Assembly: GCA_938038645.1 (NCBI GenBank) | Contig: CALHTA010000309.1 | Coordinates: 1 to 10,901, forward strand | DNA: 10,901 nt | Direction of reading: 5' to 3' | Source: an uncultured Thiotrichaceae bacterium | Lineage (GTDB): Bacteria > Pseudomonadota > Gammaproteobacteria > Thiotrichales > Thiotrichaceae | Shown here: positions 1-7,426 of the stretch, one piece after another | Position numbering within the stretch: position 1 is the first letter of the stretch | How the letters are laid out: each line of letters begins with the position of its first letter | The notes under the pieces: generated by a model | Told to the model about the DNA's origin: nothing | What the model saw: only the letters and a program-made list of their open reading frames with translations | The model's database searches: none | Position numbers and translations under genes: made by a program

Positions 1-12
1 AAATTACAGGAA

Positions 13-2562
13 ATGATCGCAGAGACAGATACTGGGGCCAGAAATCCGGCGGGCAGTGTCGGTAAACTGATGTTTTGGGTAGCATTTGCTTGGGCTGCAT
101 TCCAACTTTGGATCGCTTCACCCTTCCCCTACATGTTCGCTGACTATATTCCTGTTCTCAACAATACAGGGACACGCTCGATTCACTTAGCGTTCGCCAT
201 GTTCTTAGGCTTTTTAGCTTACCCTGCATTCAAATCGTCACCTCGTGACCATATCCCAAAGCTCGACTGGGTGCTCGCCATCATAGCCATACTAACGTGC
301 TTATACCTATGGGTATTTGCCAGAGACTTAGCAGATCGCGCTGGATTACCCACAGCCGTTGACCTTGCTGTTTCAGGCGTCGGTGTTATTTTAGTGCTTG
401 AAGCCGCAAGACGTGCTTTAGGCCCGCCTCTCATGATCATCGCGATGATATTTTTGGCTTACGTATTCTTTGGCCACCTTGCGCCAGACGTCATGGCTTG
501 GAAAGGCGCTTCCTTTGGCCGCGCCATGAGTCACTTCTGGATCACTCAAGAAGGTGTCTTTGGTATCGCACTGGGTGTTTCTACCAGCATGGTATTCTTG
601 TTTGTATTATTCGGATCACTGCTCGAAAGGGCCGGTGCGGGTAATTATTTTATCTGGGTAGCCTTTACCCTACTCGGTCATTTAAAAGGTGGACCGGCGA
701 AAGCAGCCGTTGTGTCATCAGCACTAACTGGCTTGGTGTCTGGCTCATCGATTGCCAATGTGGTGACCACAGGAACCTTCACGATCCCCTTAATGAAACG
801 CGTTGGTTTTTCATCTGAAAAAGCAGGTGCGGTAGAAGTTGCCTCATCCACAAATGGTCAGTTGACACCACCCGTTATGGGAGCTGCGGCTTTCTTAATG
901 ATTGAATTTGTCGGTATCTCTTATATCGAAGTAATCAAGCACGCCTTCTTACCTGCCGTGATCGCTTATATCGCGTTGGTTTATATTGTTCATTTAGAAG
1001 CGTGCAAAGCGGGCATGGTCGGCTTACCGCGTCGCGTTAAAAAGACATTCGTACAAAGCCTGTTTACTTTCATGACCGTTATTATCGGCATCATGTTAAT
1101 TTCATTAGCTATGTACTACGGCTTGGGCTGGTTAAAAGGCGCAACAGGTGAAATGATGCCTTGGATCTCGGCAGGTGTGTTCATCGTCGCTTACATAGGC
1201 TTGCTGTTGCTGGCGGTTAAATACCCTGACTTAGGGCGCAGTGATGAAATATCAGAACTGCCTGAAGTTGGACCGATTGTGAAATCTGGTCTCTACTTCC
1301 TGCTCCCCGTGTTGGTATTAATTTGGATGCTAACCGTTGAACGTTTATCTCCTTCGTTGTCTGCTTTTTGGGCCTCTGTTGGTATGGTATTCGTACTGCT
1401 AACCCACAAATTCCTCAAAGGAATATTCCGTGGCCAAGGCCAAGTCATCCAATTTATTAGTGAAGGTTGGGTCGATTTCAAAGAAGGTATGGTGGCCGGT
1501 TCTCGCAACATGATCGGAATCGGTATCGCTACCGCGGCGGCTGGTTTGATTATCGGTGCGGTAACACTCAGCGGAGTTGGTCTTATTTTGGCTGAGGTGG
1601 TTGAGTTTATTTCAGGTGGAAGCCTGATTGTGATGCTGATCCTAACCGCTGGTATCAGCTTACTGCTTGGAATGGGCTTGCCAACGACGGCAAATTACAT
1701 CGTTGTATCGTCTTTAATGGCACCCGTCATCGTAACTCTCGGCGCACAGTCTGGTCTAATCGTTCCACTAATAGCGGTACATCTATTTGTGTTCTACTTT
1801 GGAATACTAGCGGATGACACGCCACCAGTGGGTCTCGCCGCTTATGCCGCTGCTGCAATCTCTGGTGGTGACCCTATCAAAACCGGTATTCAAGGTTTCA
1901 TGTACGATATACGTACCGGAATACTGCCGTTTATGTTTATCTTCAATACTGAGTTATTGATGATAGGAATACGAGGACCGTTCCACTTAGCCTTAGTCGT
2001 CATCTCCGCGACTGTAGCCATGCTAATTTTCGCCTCTGCCACACAAGGTTGGTTCCAAACTAAGAACAAGCTTTGGGAAACATTAATCTTCTTATTATGT
2101 ACTTTCATTTTGTTCCGCCCAGGATTCTTTATGGATCAGATTACTCCCGAGCTACAGACGGTAGAGGCTAGCCAGATTTATGAAGTGGCTGGAAAGTTAC
2201 CTGACAATGCTCAGATACGCGTGCAAGTGGCGGGTGAGACACTAGAAGGCAAAATGGTCGATAAGGTTGTTATGCTTCCGGTGGGCGCACAAGCAGATGG
2301 TGAAACTCGCCTAAGAGACGCTGCAGGCCTTGAGCTGAGAGACGAAGAGGGCAAGCTGTTTGTTGACAATGTCGTGTTTGGTGGCGTTGCTGAAAAGCAA
2401 AAAATCGACTTTGACTGGGAGATAAAAAGTGTCCAGATCACGAATGTCGACCGCCCGGCAAAGCAATGGTTCTACCTCCTTGCATTCGGCTTGATTGCAC
2501 TAGTCTGGTTCTCGCAAAAAGCGCGTATACGACGTGAAGAAGAACTTCTAGCCAAGGCCTAA
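13..2562 (+). CDS. TRAP transporter fused permease (4TM small + 12TM large subunit, TAXI type) with C-terminal DUF3394 region
   Basis: Inner-membrane permease of a tripartite ATP-independent periplasmic (TRAP) transporter, driving solute uptake with an ion gradient and normally working with a periplasmic TAXI-type binding protein. That partner is not in the window and may lie upstream. The 849 residues are mostly hydrophobic. The N-terminal part (about 20-155) matches the small DctQ-like subunit. The DctM-like large subunit follows (about 180-650), with two related signatures: GLVSGSSIANVVTTGTF at 240-256 running into a TPPVMGAAAF stretch near 285-294, and LLGMGLPTTANYIV at 551-564 followed by ADDTPPVGLAAYA at 600-612. 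After about residue 655 comes a DUF3394-like extension: two membrane segments (about 657-675 and 688-704), a soluble, probably periplasmic stretch (about 705-815), then a last membrane helix and a basic tail. The ATG at 13 has an AGGA only one base away, and the frame is open to the left edge, so the true start could lie upstream. Substrate unknown. Confidence 0.93.
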   Translation: MIAETDTGARNPAGSVGKLMFWVAFAWAAFQLWIASPFPYMFADYIPVLNNTGTRSIHLAFAMFLGFLAYPAFKSSPRDHIPKLDWVLAIIAILTCLYLWVFARDLADRAGLPTAVDLAVSGVGVILVLEAARRALGPPLMIIAMIFLAYVFFGHLAPDVMAWKGASFGRAMSHFWITQEGVFGIALGVSTSMVFLFVLFGSLLERAGAGNYFIWVAFTLLGHLKGGPAKAAVVSSALTGLVSGSSIANVVTTGTFTIPLMKRVGFSSEKAGAVEVASSTNGQLTPPVMGAAAFLMIEFVGISYIEVIKHAFLPAVIAYIALVYIVHLEACKAGMVGLPRRVKKTFVQSLFTFMTVIIGIMLISLAMYYGLGWLKGATGEMMPWISAGVFIVAYIGLLLLAVKYPDLGRSDEISELPEVGPIVKSGLYFLLPVLVLIWMLTVERLSPSLSAFWASVGMVFVLLTHKFLKGIFRGQGQVIQFISEGWVDFKEGMVAGSRNMIGIGIATAAAGLIIGAVTLSGVGLILAEVVEFISGGSLIVMLILTAGISLLLGMGLPTTANYIVVSSLMAPVIVTLGAQSGLIVPLIAVHLFVFYFGILADDTPPVGLAAYAAAAISGGDPIKTGIQGFMYDIRTGILPFMFIFNTELLMIGIRGPFHLALVVISATVAMLIFASATQGWFQTKNKLWETLIFLLCTFILFRPGFFMDQITPELQTVEASQIYEVAGKLPDNAQIRVQVAGETLEGKMVDKVVMLPVGAQADGETRLRDAAGLELRDEEGKLFVDNVVFGGVAEKQKIDFDWEIKSVQITNVDRPAKQWFYLLAFGLIALVWFSQKARIRREEELLAKA

Positions 2563-2585
2563 GCCCGATCTGGGAATTAAGTATC

Positions 2586-2608
2586 TTAATGTTGCAATGC
2601 AGCATTAA
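2586..2608 (+). other. Short stem-loop downstream of the TRAP permease gene
   Basis: A 10-bp stem (2586-2595 with 2599-2608, one G.U pair on the plus-strand RNA) closes a 3-base loop, 23 bases after the permease stop codon. No T-run follows it directly. It sits two bases before a stronger hairpin, so it may be part of a composite transcript end or a 3'-end stabiliser. That role is inferred; only the inverted repeat is seen. Confidence 0.45.
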
Positions 2609-2610
2609 TA

Positions 2611-2666
2611 AAAGCCTTTGTAGTTCTACTCAAAGAATTACAAAGGCTTTATACTCTCGCTTTTTT
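2611..2666 (+). terminator. Probable Rho-independent terminator of the TRAP permease gene
   Basis: A 17-bp stem (2611-2627 with 2634-2650, one G.U wobble, the outer 12 bp perfect) with a 6-base loop. The core is AAAGCCTTTGTA and its exact reverse complement. The right arm ends in TTT, and a six-T run lies at 2661-2666 after an 11-base interruption, so the U-tract is not ideal. The arms also begin with AAA, so it could act in both directions. It lies between the permease stop (2562) and the most plausible start of the next gene (2685). It therefore either ends the permease transcript or attenuates read-through into the small gene. Confidence 0.6.
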
Positions 2667-2684
2667 GAAATTAACAGCACCCCT

Positions 2685-2999
2685 ATGAGTATTAAAAAGC
2701 AGTATTTGAAGTCACGCCCAGTATGCAAAGTCGCTTTACGTGTTCCTAAGGAAGCAGCAGGCGACTCAAAAATCATTCACGTCGTTGGTGATTTTAATGA
2801 CTGGAAGACTGACGCAACACCTATGAAGCCACTAAAAAATGGTGACTTCACTTGCACTATCGAGCTTTCAACTGAGCAATCAGCGTATGAATTCCGTTAC
2901 CTTCTGGATCAAAAGGAATGGGATAACGATTGGGAAGCCGATGCTTATGTTCCAAATGTAATGACCACTGAAAATTCAGTGATTCAACTAGCGAACTAA
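2685..2999 (+). CDS. Small stand-alone early-set / CBM48-like (isoamylase N-terminal type) protein
   Basis: A 104-residue soluble protein that is essentially one early-set beta-sandwich domain, of the kind found N-terminal to isoamylases and glycogen branching enzymes and in AMPK beta subunits. Family hallmarks are VVGDFNDWK (about residues 33-41), and YEFRYLLD followed by an aromatic/acidic WDNDWEADAYVPN stretch near the C-terminus. It has no catalytic domain, signal peptide or membrane segment, so it is probably cytoplasmic. A glycan- or protein-binding role is inferred from the fold only. The frame is open back to an ATG at 2589, but those 32 extra codons run through the terminator hairpin and look non-coding. 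The start at 2685 gives the MSIKKQYLKSRPVCKV opening that I recall as typical of these small proteins. No good Shine-Dalgarno precedes it and I see no convincing promoter in 2563-2684. The stop lies 5 bases from the stop of the convergent MFS gene. Confidence 0.82.
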   Translation: MSIKKQYLKSRPVCKVALRVPKEAAGDSKIIHVVGDFNDWKTDATPMKPLKNGDFTCTIELSTEQSAYEFRYLLDQKEWDNDWEADAYVPNVMTTENSVIQLAN

Positions 3000-3004
3000 G
3001 CAAG

Positions 3005-4411
3005 TCACTCCGCCTTTATTCGCTTCACTGACAAAGACGTATAGGTAGCAAGTAAAGCGCAAATAAGGGACAGTCCAACGGTCCACTTAAAGACCAATAA
3101 TAGTGCCTCGTAATTACTGGGCACTATTTTGGCAGTACCTATGTAGAGCGACATCATCAGCGTTACAAACGCTGTAGACAGAAGCTGCCCGATCAGTCGT
3201 GACATACTCACAAGCGACGAGGCGATTCCCAACTTCGCTTCACTAATCGACTTCAAAGCGGCGTTACTGTTCGGCGTAGAAAACAATCCAAAACCAGCGC
3301 CCAGTAATGCTAAAGAAATGACGACGATTGCCATATGACTGTCGCTATCTAAAAACAGCATTGATACAAAGCTTAACACCACTGCAAAACAACCGACTGC
3401 TGCAATAGTATTGGGTGGATATCGGTCTGAAAGACGCCCAGCAGCAGGTGCAATAACTGCCATAATAATCGCTTGAATCATTAAAAACTTACCCGCATCA
3501 GTAGGCGAAAAACCGCGATTGTACTGAAGGTATAAACCCATCAAAAATTGCAATCCGTAACTGCCTCCATACATCATAATCGCTGCAATTAACGAACGAG
3601 ATAAGCCTTGGTTTTTCCAAACTAAGTTAAGATTTACGATTGGAAACTCGACTTGCTGGCTGTGCCGCTTAAACCAAACACTCAATAAAACGGCGACAAC
3701 TAAAAGCCCAACAGAAAATAGTTCGGGTAAGTTGGTTGTTCCGATGAAAAAAGCTAATAATCCAAACGATAAGATGACAGAGCCTTTCCAATCCAGCTTC
3801 TGAGGGTTTTCATTTTTCCACTCGCCCTTCAGCTTTATCATAGTGAGAATAATGCTCGCGAGAATGAATGGCACCATTGAAAAGAACACGGACTCCCAAC
3901 CATAATTGTCCGTTAGCCACCCACCGAGTAAGGGGCCAACACTCAAGCCAAAGTAGACACAAGCAACGACCCAACCTAACGCTGCACCACGCCCACCATC
4001 CTGATACACACTGCCAATAATCGCCATACCCGTGCCAAAGAACATACCCGCACCAAAGCCTTGTATAACACGTGAGAGTAACAACAATTCGATGTTTTGG
4101 GAGAGGCCAGCGATTACGCTTCCAAACAAGAAAATCACACTGCCTAACTGATAAATTCGCTTACGGCCGTAAATATCCGCTGAGCGACCTGAGGGTAATA
4201 GCACGATTAAATTGCTTAAAATAAAAGCCGCTGGTATCCAGCTGACATAGACCGCATTAGCACCGAGGTCGGTGGCTATTGCGGGGATAGCCACTAAAGA
4301 AGCTGATAGCGAAAGCGGCATCAGAAATGCACCGATGCAAACAATCACTAGAGCACTGATTCGAGCTGAAAGCGCATTTTGGTAATAGAGACGTGTTTGT
4401 TTAGAGTTCAA
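3005..4411 (-). CDS. MFS transporter, DHA2 (EmrB/QacA-like, 14-TM) family, probable drug/efflux pump
   Basis: A 468-residue inner-membrane protein of the major facilitator superfamily, rich in hydrophobic helices; length and pattern fit the 14-helix DHA2 drug:proton antiporters. Motif A (loop TM2-3) is SGRSADIYGRKRIYQLG at about 74-90. Motif B is the LLLSRVIQGFGAG stretch with its arginine at 114. The antiporter motif C of TM5 is VYFGLSVGPLLGG at about 152-164, followed by the usual NYGWESVFF. This supports proton-coupled export; the substrate cannot be read from sequence. No membrane-fusion partner (EmrA type) is adjacent, so it probably acts alone. The start is a TTG at 4411 without a clear Shine-Dalgarno. 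A TAA lies six codons upstream and the next ATG (codon 31) would cut into TM1, so TTG is the best choice. A weak promoter-like pair (TTGAAA at 4451-4456, TACTAA at 4427-4432, spacer 18) precedes it on the minus strand; transcription from the upstream signalling gene, 75 bases away, is also possible. Confidence 0.9.
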   Translation of the reverse strand: MNSKQTRLYYQNALSARISALVIVCIGAFLMPLSLSASLVAIPAIATDLGANAVYVSWIPAAFILSNLIVLLPSGRSADIYGRKRIYQLGSVIFLFGSVIAGLSQNIELLLLSRVIQGFGAGMFFGTGMAIIGSVYQDGGRGAALGWVVACVYFGLSVGPLLGGWLTDNYGWESVFFSMVPFILASIILTMIKLKGEWKNENPQKLDWKGSVILSFGLLAFFIGTTNLPELFSVGLLVVAVLLSVWFKRHSQQVEFPIVNLNLVWKNQGLSRSLIAAIMMYGGSYGLQFLMGLYLQYNRGFSPTDAGKFLMIQAIIMAVIAPAAGRLSDRYPPNTIAAVGCFAVVLSFVSMLFLDSDSHMAIVVISLALLGAGFGLFSTPNSNAALKSISEAKLGIASSLVSMSRLIGQLLSTAFVTLMMSLYIGTAKIVPSNYEALLLVFKWTVGLSLICALLATYTSLSVKRIKAE

Positions 4412-4486
4412 ATGTAAGCCGATTATTTAGTAGCTCGTAAGACGGCAGACTTTCAACTATAAAACACCCACCAGTCAAGAACTTAC

Positions 4487-6586
4487 TTAAGCCGCTGACT
4501 TAAAATCCATATCAACTTTGATCGGCTTTTGAATGAAATAGCCTTGGGCATAATCGATATTCATTTTATCAAGTAAGTGGAGTATCTCTCTAGACTCCAC
4601 ATACTCAGCGACCGTTTTTAAACCCATTGAATGGGCCATTCGATTAATGGCATCGACTAGTTTTCTGTCAACAGAATCACTCACGATGTCCTTAATGAAG
4701 CTACCATCAATCTTTAGGTAATCGACTGGAAACTCTTTTAAATAGGTCAACGAGCTCAAGCCCGTGCCAAAGTCATCTAAGGAAAACTTGATGCCCAAGC
4801 GCTTCAATTCTGTCATGAATTTCTTCACTAGATCCTGATTAGCCACAGCAGCCGACTCGGTAATTTCGAAACAGACTTGCTTAGGTTTGATTCGGTGCTT
4901 CATCATGAGGTGCTTAACTTTCAGCAAGAAATCAGGCTGACTCAGAGACTGCCCAGAAAGGTTGATTGAGATAAAGCCGTCTTCACCCAAATCACTAAAA
5001 TAATTGTTACTTAACGCTGAGAATGAACGATCAATAATCGCCAAATCAAGCTTCGTCATTTGGTTATAGCGTTCTGCTGAAGGGATAAATTCATTGGGTG
5101 GAACGATTTCACCATCATCACCTATCAAACGAACGAGTATTTCGTGATGCATATAGCTACTAGCAGGAGCAACCGCGCCAATTTTTTGGCTATAAATTAC
5201 AATTCGGTTTTCTTTAAGTGCTTTTAAAATTCCCGATACCCAAGACATTTCATCCTTTCTTAGGCTTAGGGTTTCATCGCTATCTAGATAAATTTTAACT
5301 CTATTTCTGCCGGCTTCTTTAGCGGCATAACAAGCAAGGTCAGCGTTCCTCATTAGCTGGTCCACACTTTGCGACTCTGAAGTAATTTCGACCACACCGA
5401 TACTGACGCCAATATCAAAGGAATGGTCGTCTTTCTTGAAGTGGTAGTTTTTTACTTTCTCACAAAGTTTTTGAGAAAGTGAGTCTGCCTCTTCAAGGGA
5501 GCAGTTTGTTAACAAAATACCAAACTCATCTCCACCTAAGCGCGCTAACATATCTGGGTCTACTAGCTCATCCTGCAACTGCTCGCTTATTTGACAAAGC
5601 AGTTCATCCCCAGCGGCATGACCACAGGTGTCATTCACAAGTTTAAACTGATCAAGATCTAAAAAGCACATGGCGTGCACGGAACCCTTCTTGGAGGACT
5701 CTGTAATCAATGCCTCCGCTCGCTCCTCAAAATTAATGCGATTCGGTAATCGAGTTAAGGTATCGTGTTTCGCTTGCCAAAAGAGCAATTTAGTCATCCC
5801 CCTCGTCTTGATAAAATCTCTTGAGAAGTAATACGCCAATCCGCTTAAGCCGACGATCAAAACGCCCAAGATCCAGAGCATCGTTAACTTGATATTACTT
5901 GAGGCAATTTCTTGCATGGCTTCAACCGGAATTTCCACAAAGATAGCGCCTAGCAGCTGGTGTTGCTTCCACTCTTTGCCGCCAACCGTTTTCTGCGCTG
6001 CCCGCCTTTGCAGAATAGGCAAGCTCTTTTCGTAGCTATTGTGACAATTGACACAAGACATTTGAGAGGCGGGGTCTGCTCTCAAGTAAAGTAAGGTTTG
6101 TTTACCCTCAAACTCTTCTACCCTATAAACTGGTTTCCAATCAATCGCTCCCGTTGGATTTGCTTGATCCTGCTTTTCAAGTTCAGCCCAAGCATAGTTT
6201 AGAAAGCTATTATTTAAATGCTGGTCATCCCCTAAATTCCACTTACTCACTGCTCTGTATTTATATAAGCCATCAGAATCGCTAGACGCTTTGCTCGCCA
6301 TTTCTTTTAGGTATTGCGCTGGAATGGGGAGCGCTCCAGCCTTGTTGTGATAGTCCTTATCGGCAAACCCTATTTCATCTTTTTGTATCTTGTCCAAGAT
6401 GGTTGTTGAATAAACTGAACGTGCTGCGGAGGCTTGGCGTGCAACAATTTCTGCAACATTCATTGATTGATTTTCAATGATCGTATTCTCAGAATTGATC
6501 ATTAAAAAATAACCGGATATGCCCACGAACAAGAATAGTCCGCTCAAGAGCAGCGCAATTTTATTAGTCAGATTTAGTTTGGACAT
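4487..6586 (-). CDS. Membrane haem-c sensor (Tll0287-like/DUF3365) diguanylate cyclase/phosphodiesterase (GGDEF-EAL)
   Basis: A 699-residue bifunctional cyclic-di-GMP enzyme with a periplasmic sensor. A signal-anchor helix (about 9-30) leads to a periplasmic domain of about 200 residues carrying a haem-c attachment site CVNCH at 178-182. The surrounding pattern fits the Tll0287-like (DUF3365) family. A second helix (about 234-254) leads to a GGDEF domain with an intact GGDEF at 351-355 and metal-binding FLDLD at 308-312. The position of the inhibitory RxxD motif reads VDPD (342-345), so feedback inhibition at the I-site is probably absent. The EAL domain has EIL (482-484) in place of EAL but keeps the expected catalytic residues: E482, N542, E574, D604/D605 in DDFGTG, K625, E661 and Q681. 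Both activities therefore look possible. Inferred role: redox, gas or small-ligand sensing through haem to adjust c-di-GMP. It has its own promoter (6630-6658). No clear Shine-Dalgarno precedes the ATG at 6586. Confidence 0.92.
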   Translation of the reverse strand: MSKLNLTNKIALLLSGLFLFVGISGYFLMINSENTIIENQSMNVAEIVARQASAARSVYSTTILDKIQKDEIGFADKDYHNKAGALPIPAQYLKEMASKASSDSDGLYKYRAVSKWNLGDDQHLNNSFLNYAWAELEKQDQANPTGAIDWKPVYRVEEFEGKQTLLYLRADPASQMSCVNCHNSYEKSLPILQRRAAQKTVGGKEWKQHQLLGAIFVEIPVEAMQEIASSNIKLTMLWILGVLIVGLSGLAYYFSRDFIKTRGMTKLLFWQAKHDTLTRLPNRINFEERAEALITESSKKGSVHAMCFLDLDQFKLVNDTCGHAAGDELLCQISEQLQDELVDPDMLARLGGDEFGILLTNCSLEEADSLSQKLCEKVKNYHFKKDDHSFDIGVSIGVVEITSESQSVDQLMRNADLACYAAKEAGRNRVKIYLDSDETLSLRKDEMSWVSGILKALKENRIVIYSQKIGAVAPASSYMHHEILVRLIGDDGEIVPPNEFIPSAERYNQMTKLDLAIIDRSFSALSNNYFSDLGEDGFISINLSGQSLSQPDFLLKVKHLMMKHRIKPKQVCFEITESAAVANQDLVKKFMTELKRLGIKFSLDDFGTGLSSLTYLKEFPVDYLKIDGSFIKDIVSDSVDRKLVDAINRMAHSMGLKTVAEYVESREILHLLDKMNIDYAQGYFIQKPIKVDMDFKSAA

Positions 6587-6629
6587 AGGTTGAAACGATT
6601 ATTTTTGGAATTTTAAGTTTCGTTTTCTT

Positions 6630-6658
6630 ATGTTATTAGCCTGCTATCAGACTGTCAA
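6630..6658 (-). promoter_or_regulatory. Sigma-70-type promoter for the GGDEF-EAL gene
   Basis: On the minus strand a perfect -35 box TTGACA (6653-6658) is followed by a 17-base spacer and a -10 box TAACAT (6630-6635, 4 of 6 matches to consensus). Transcription would start near 6623, leaving a leader of about 36 bases before the ATG at 6586. The perfect -35, ideal spacer and position upstream of a gene that follows a 140-base gap make this the best promoter in the window. No start site has been mapped. Confidence 0.6.
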
Positions 6659-6665
6659 AGCTGGT

Positions 6666-6691
6666 TAGACTAAAGGTGAATTTTTAGCCTA
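6666..6691 (-). other. Weak stem-loop between the RDD gene and the GGDEF-EAL promoter
   Basis: A 9-bp stem (6666-6674 with 6683-6691) and 8-base loop. It is fully paired, with one G.U, only in the minus-strand RNA; in the plus-strand RNA that pair becomes an A.C mismatch. It lies 36 bases beyond the RDD stop codon, so it could mark that transcript's 3' end, but no U-tract follows. The rest of the 140-base gap (6587-6726) holds only the promoter listed separately. Confidence 0.25.
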
Positions 6692-6726
6692 CTGGTCATT
6701 GTGTTTTTCCTTCATAAAATTATGCG

Positions 6727-7344
6727 TTAGCTCGACTCTTTTACAACCAGCATGCCAGAAATTTTGTCGTGCAGAGCCTGTTTCTTATCCGTCCAACCCG
6801 CCATAAAGAACCCTATGAACAGGATGACCCCGGACAACACTTTCAAGACATTGCGGGCAGCAGCTTCTGGCCAGCTAGGCTTGCCTCCTTCGCTATTTAC
6901 GACTTTAAGCCCCATCATTCTCTTGCCGACACTCGCTTGCCAGATTGAGGCTTCCATTAATATCCAGTATAAAAATATTACGTAAGACTCAATATTGCTC
7001 GAGGTGGTTTTGCGTATTTCATTTTTCATTTCAGGCTCGATAAGCACACGGTTAAAAACAACCTTCCCATCTTTTGAAGACGCTTCTTTAAGCTTGTAGT
7101 AATTTGTCCATAGGCCAAGCACGTCATCTTTTTCTATTTTAGGCTGCTCACCCTGAGCCTCTGAAACAACGGTCGTGGTTGTGAATAAGCCAAACGGCAC
7201 TTCAACCAAAATATACTTCGGGGCCACCAAACCAATGATTGCTGCAAATGGAAAAACAATCAGAGCAACCACCAGTAAATCGATAATAAACGCTACGAAT
7301 CGTAGCCAGAACCCAGCAAAGTTATCTCTTTGGTAGTCAGTCAT
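6727..7344 (-). CDS. RDD-family membrane protein
   Basis: A protein of about 205 residues with the RDD-family layout. Numbering here is from the GTG at 7350. The first membrane segment contains the family arginine and aspartate in FWLRFVAFIIDLL (R17, D24). A second hydrophobic segment (about 122-136) runs into SVGKRMMGLKVV (140-151). A third (about 170-185) is followed by GWTDKKQALHDKISG with the last conserved aspartates. The function of the family is poorly defined; some members are linked to ion or solute transport across the inner membrane, but nothing here specifies a substrate. The loop between the first two membrane segments (about 46-119) is unusually long and largely polar. Two starts are possible: GTG at 7350 and ATG at 7344. 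I prefer the ATG because it gives the opening MTDYQRDN, but neither has a convincing Shine-Dalgarno. It follows the hydratase gene across a hairpin, so co-transcription is uncertain. Confidence 0.85.
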   Translation of the reverse strand: MTDYQRDNFAGFWLRFVAFIIDLLVVALIVFPFAAIIGLVAPKYILVEVPFGLFTTTTVVSEAQGEQPKIEKDDVLGLWTNYYKLKEASSKDGKVVFNRVLIEPEMKNEIRKTTSSNIESYVIFLYWILMEASIWQASVGKRMMGLKVVNSEGGKPSWPEAAARNVLKVLSGVILFIGFFMAGWTDKKQALHDKISGMLVVKESS

Positions 7345-7377
7345 ATCCACTTTTTGTAACCCGTCGTAAAAGGAGTA

Positions 7378-7415
7378 TCACTAGCTTAAGCGTAAAACTG
7401 GCCTCAAGCTAGTGA
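7378..7415 (-). terminator. Probable terminator or attenuator after the acyl-CoA operon
   Basis: In the minus-strand RNA a 13-bp stem forms. Its outer 10 bp are the perfect repeat TCACTAGCTT / AAGCTAGTGA (7406-7415 with 7378-7387), extended inward by G.U, A-U and G-C pairs, around a 12-base loop. On the plus strand the G.U becomes a C.A mismatch, so the structure favours the minus-strand transcript. It begins 11 bases after the hydratase stop codon and is followed by TACTCCTTTT, a weak U-tract. It most likely ends or reduces transcription of the operon before the RDD gene. The efficiency is uncertain because the T-run is short. Confidence 0.5.
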
Positions 7416-7426
7416 GCTCTGCTTGC

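Noticed and set aside
2589..2684. N-terminal extension of the early-set protein beginning at ATG 2589
   Set aside because: These codons run through the perfect inverted repeat at 2611-2650, and the family-like sequence starts only at 2685, so the extension is most likely untranslated.
13..3000. A functional link between the TRAP permease and the CaiD operon (for example uptake of a betaine)
   Set aside because: They lie about 5 kb apart on opposite strands with unrelated genes between, and the TRAP substrate cannot be read from the permease.
4427..4478. Promoter-like boxes upstream of the MFS gene (TTGACT at 4473-4478, TTGAAA at 4451-4456, TACTAA at 4427-4432)
   Set aside because: The TTGACT has no -10 at a suitable distance, and the TTGAAA/TACTAA pair is a poor match that would leave a leader of only about nine bases. 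It is too weak to list as a feature.
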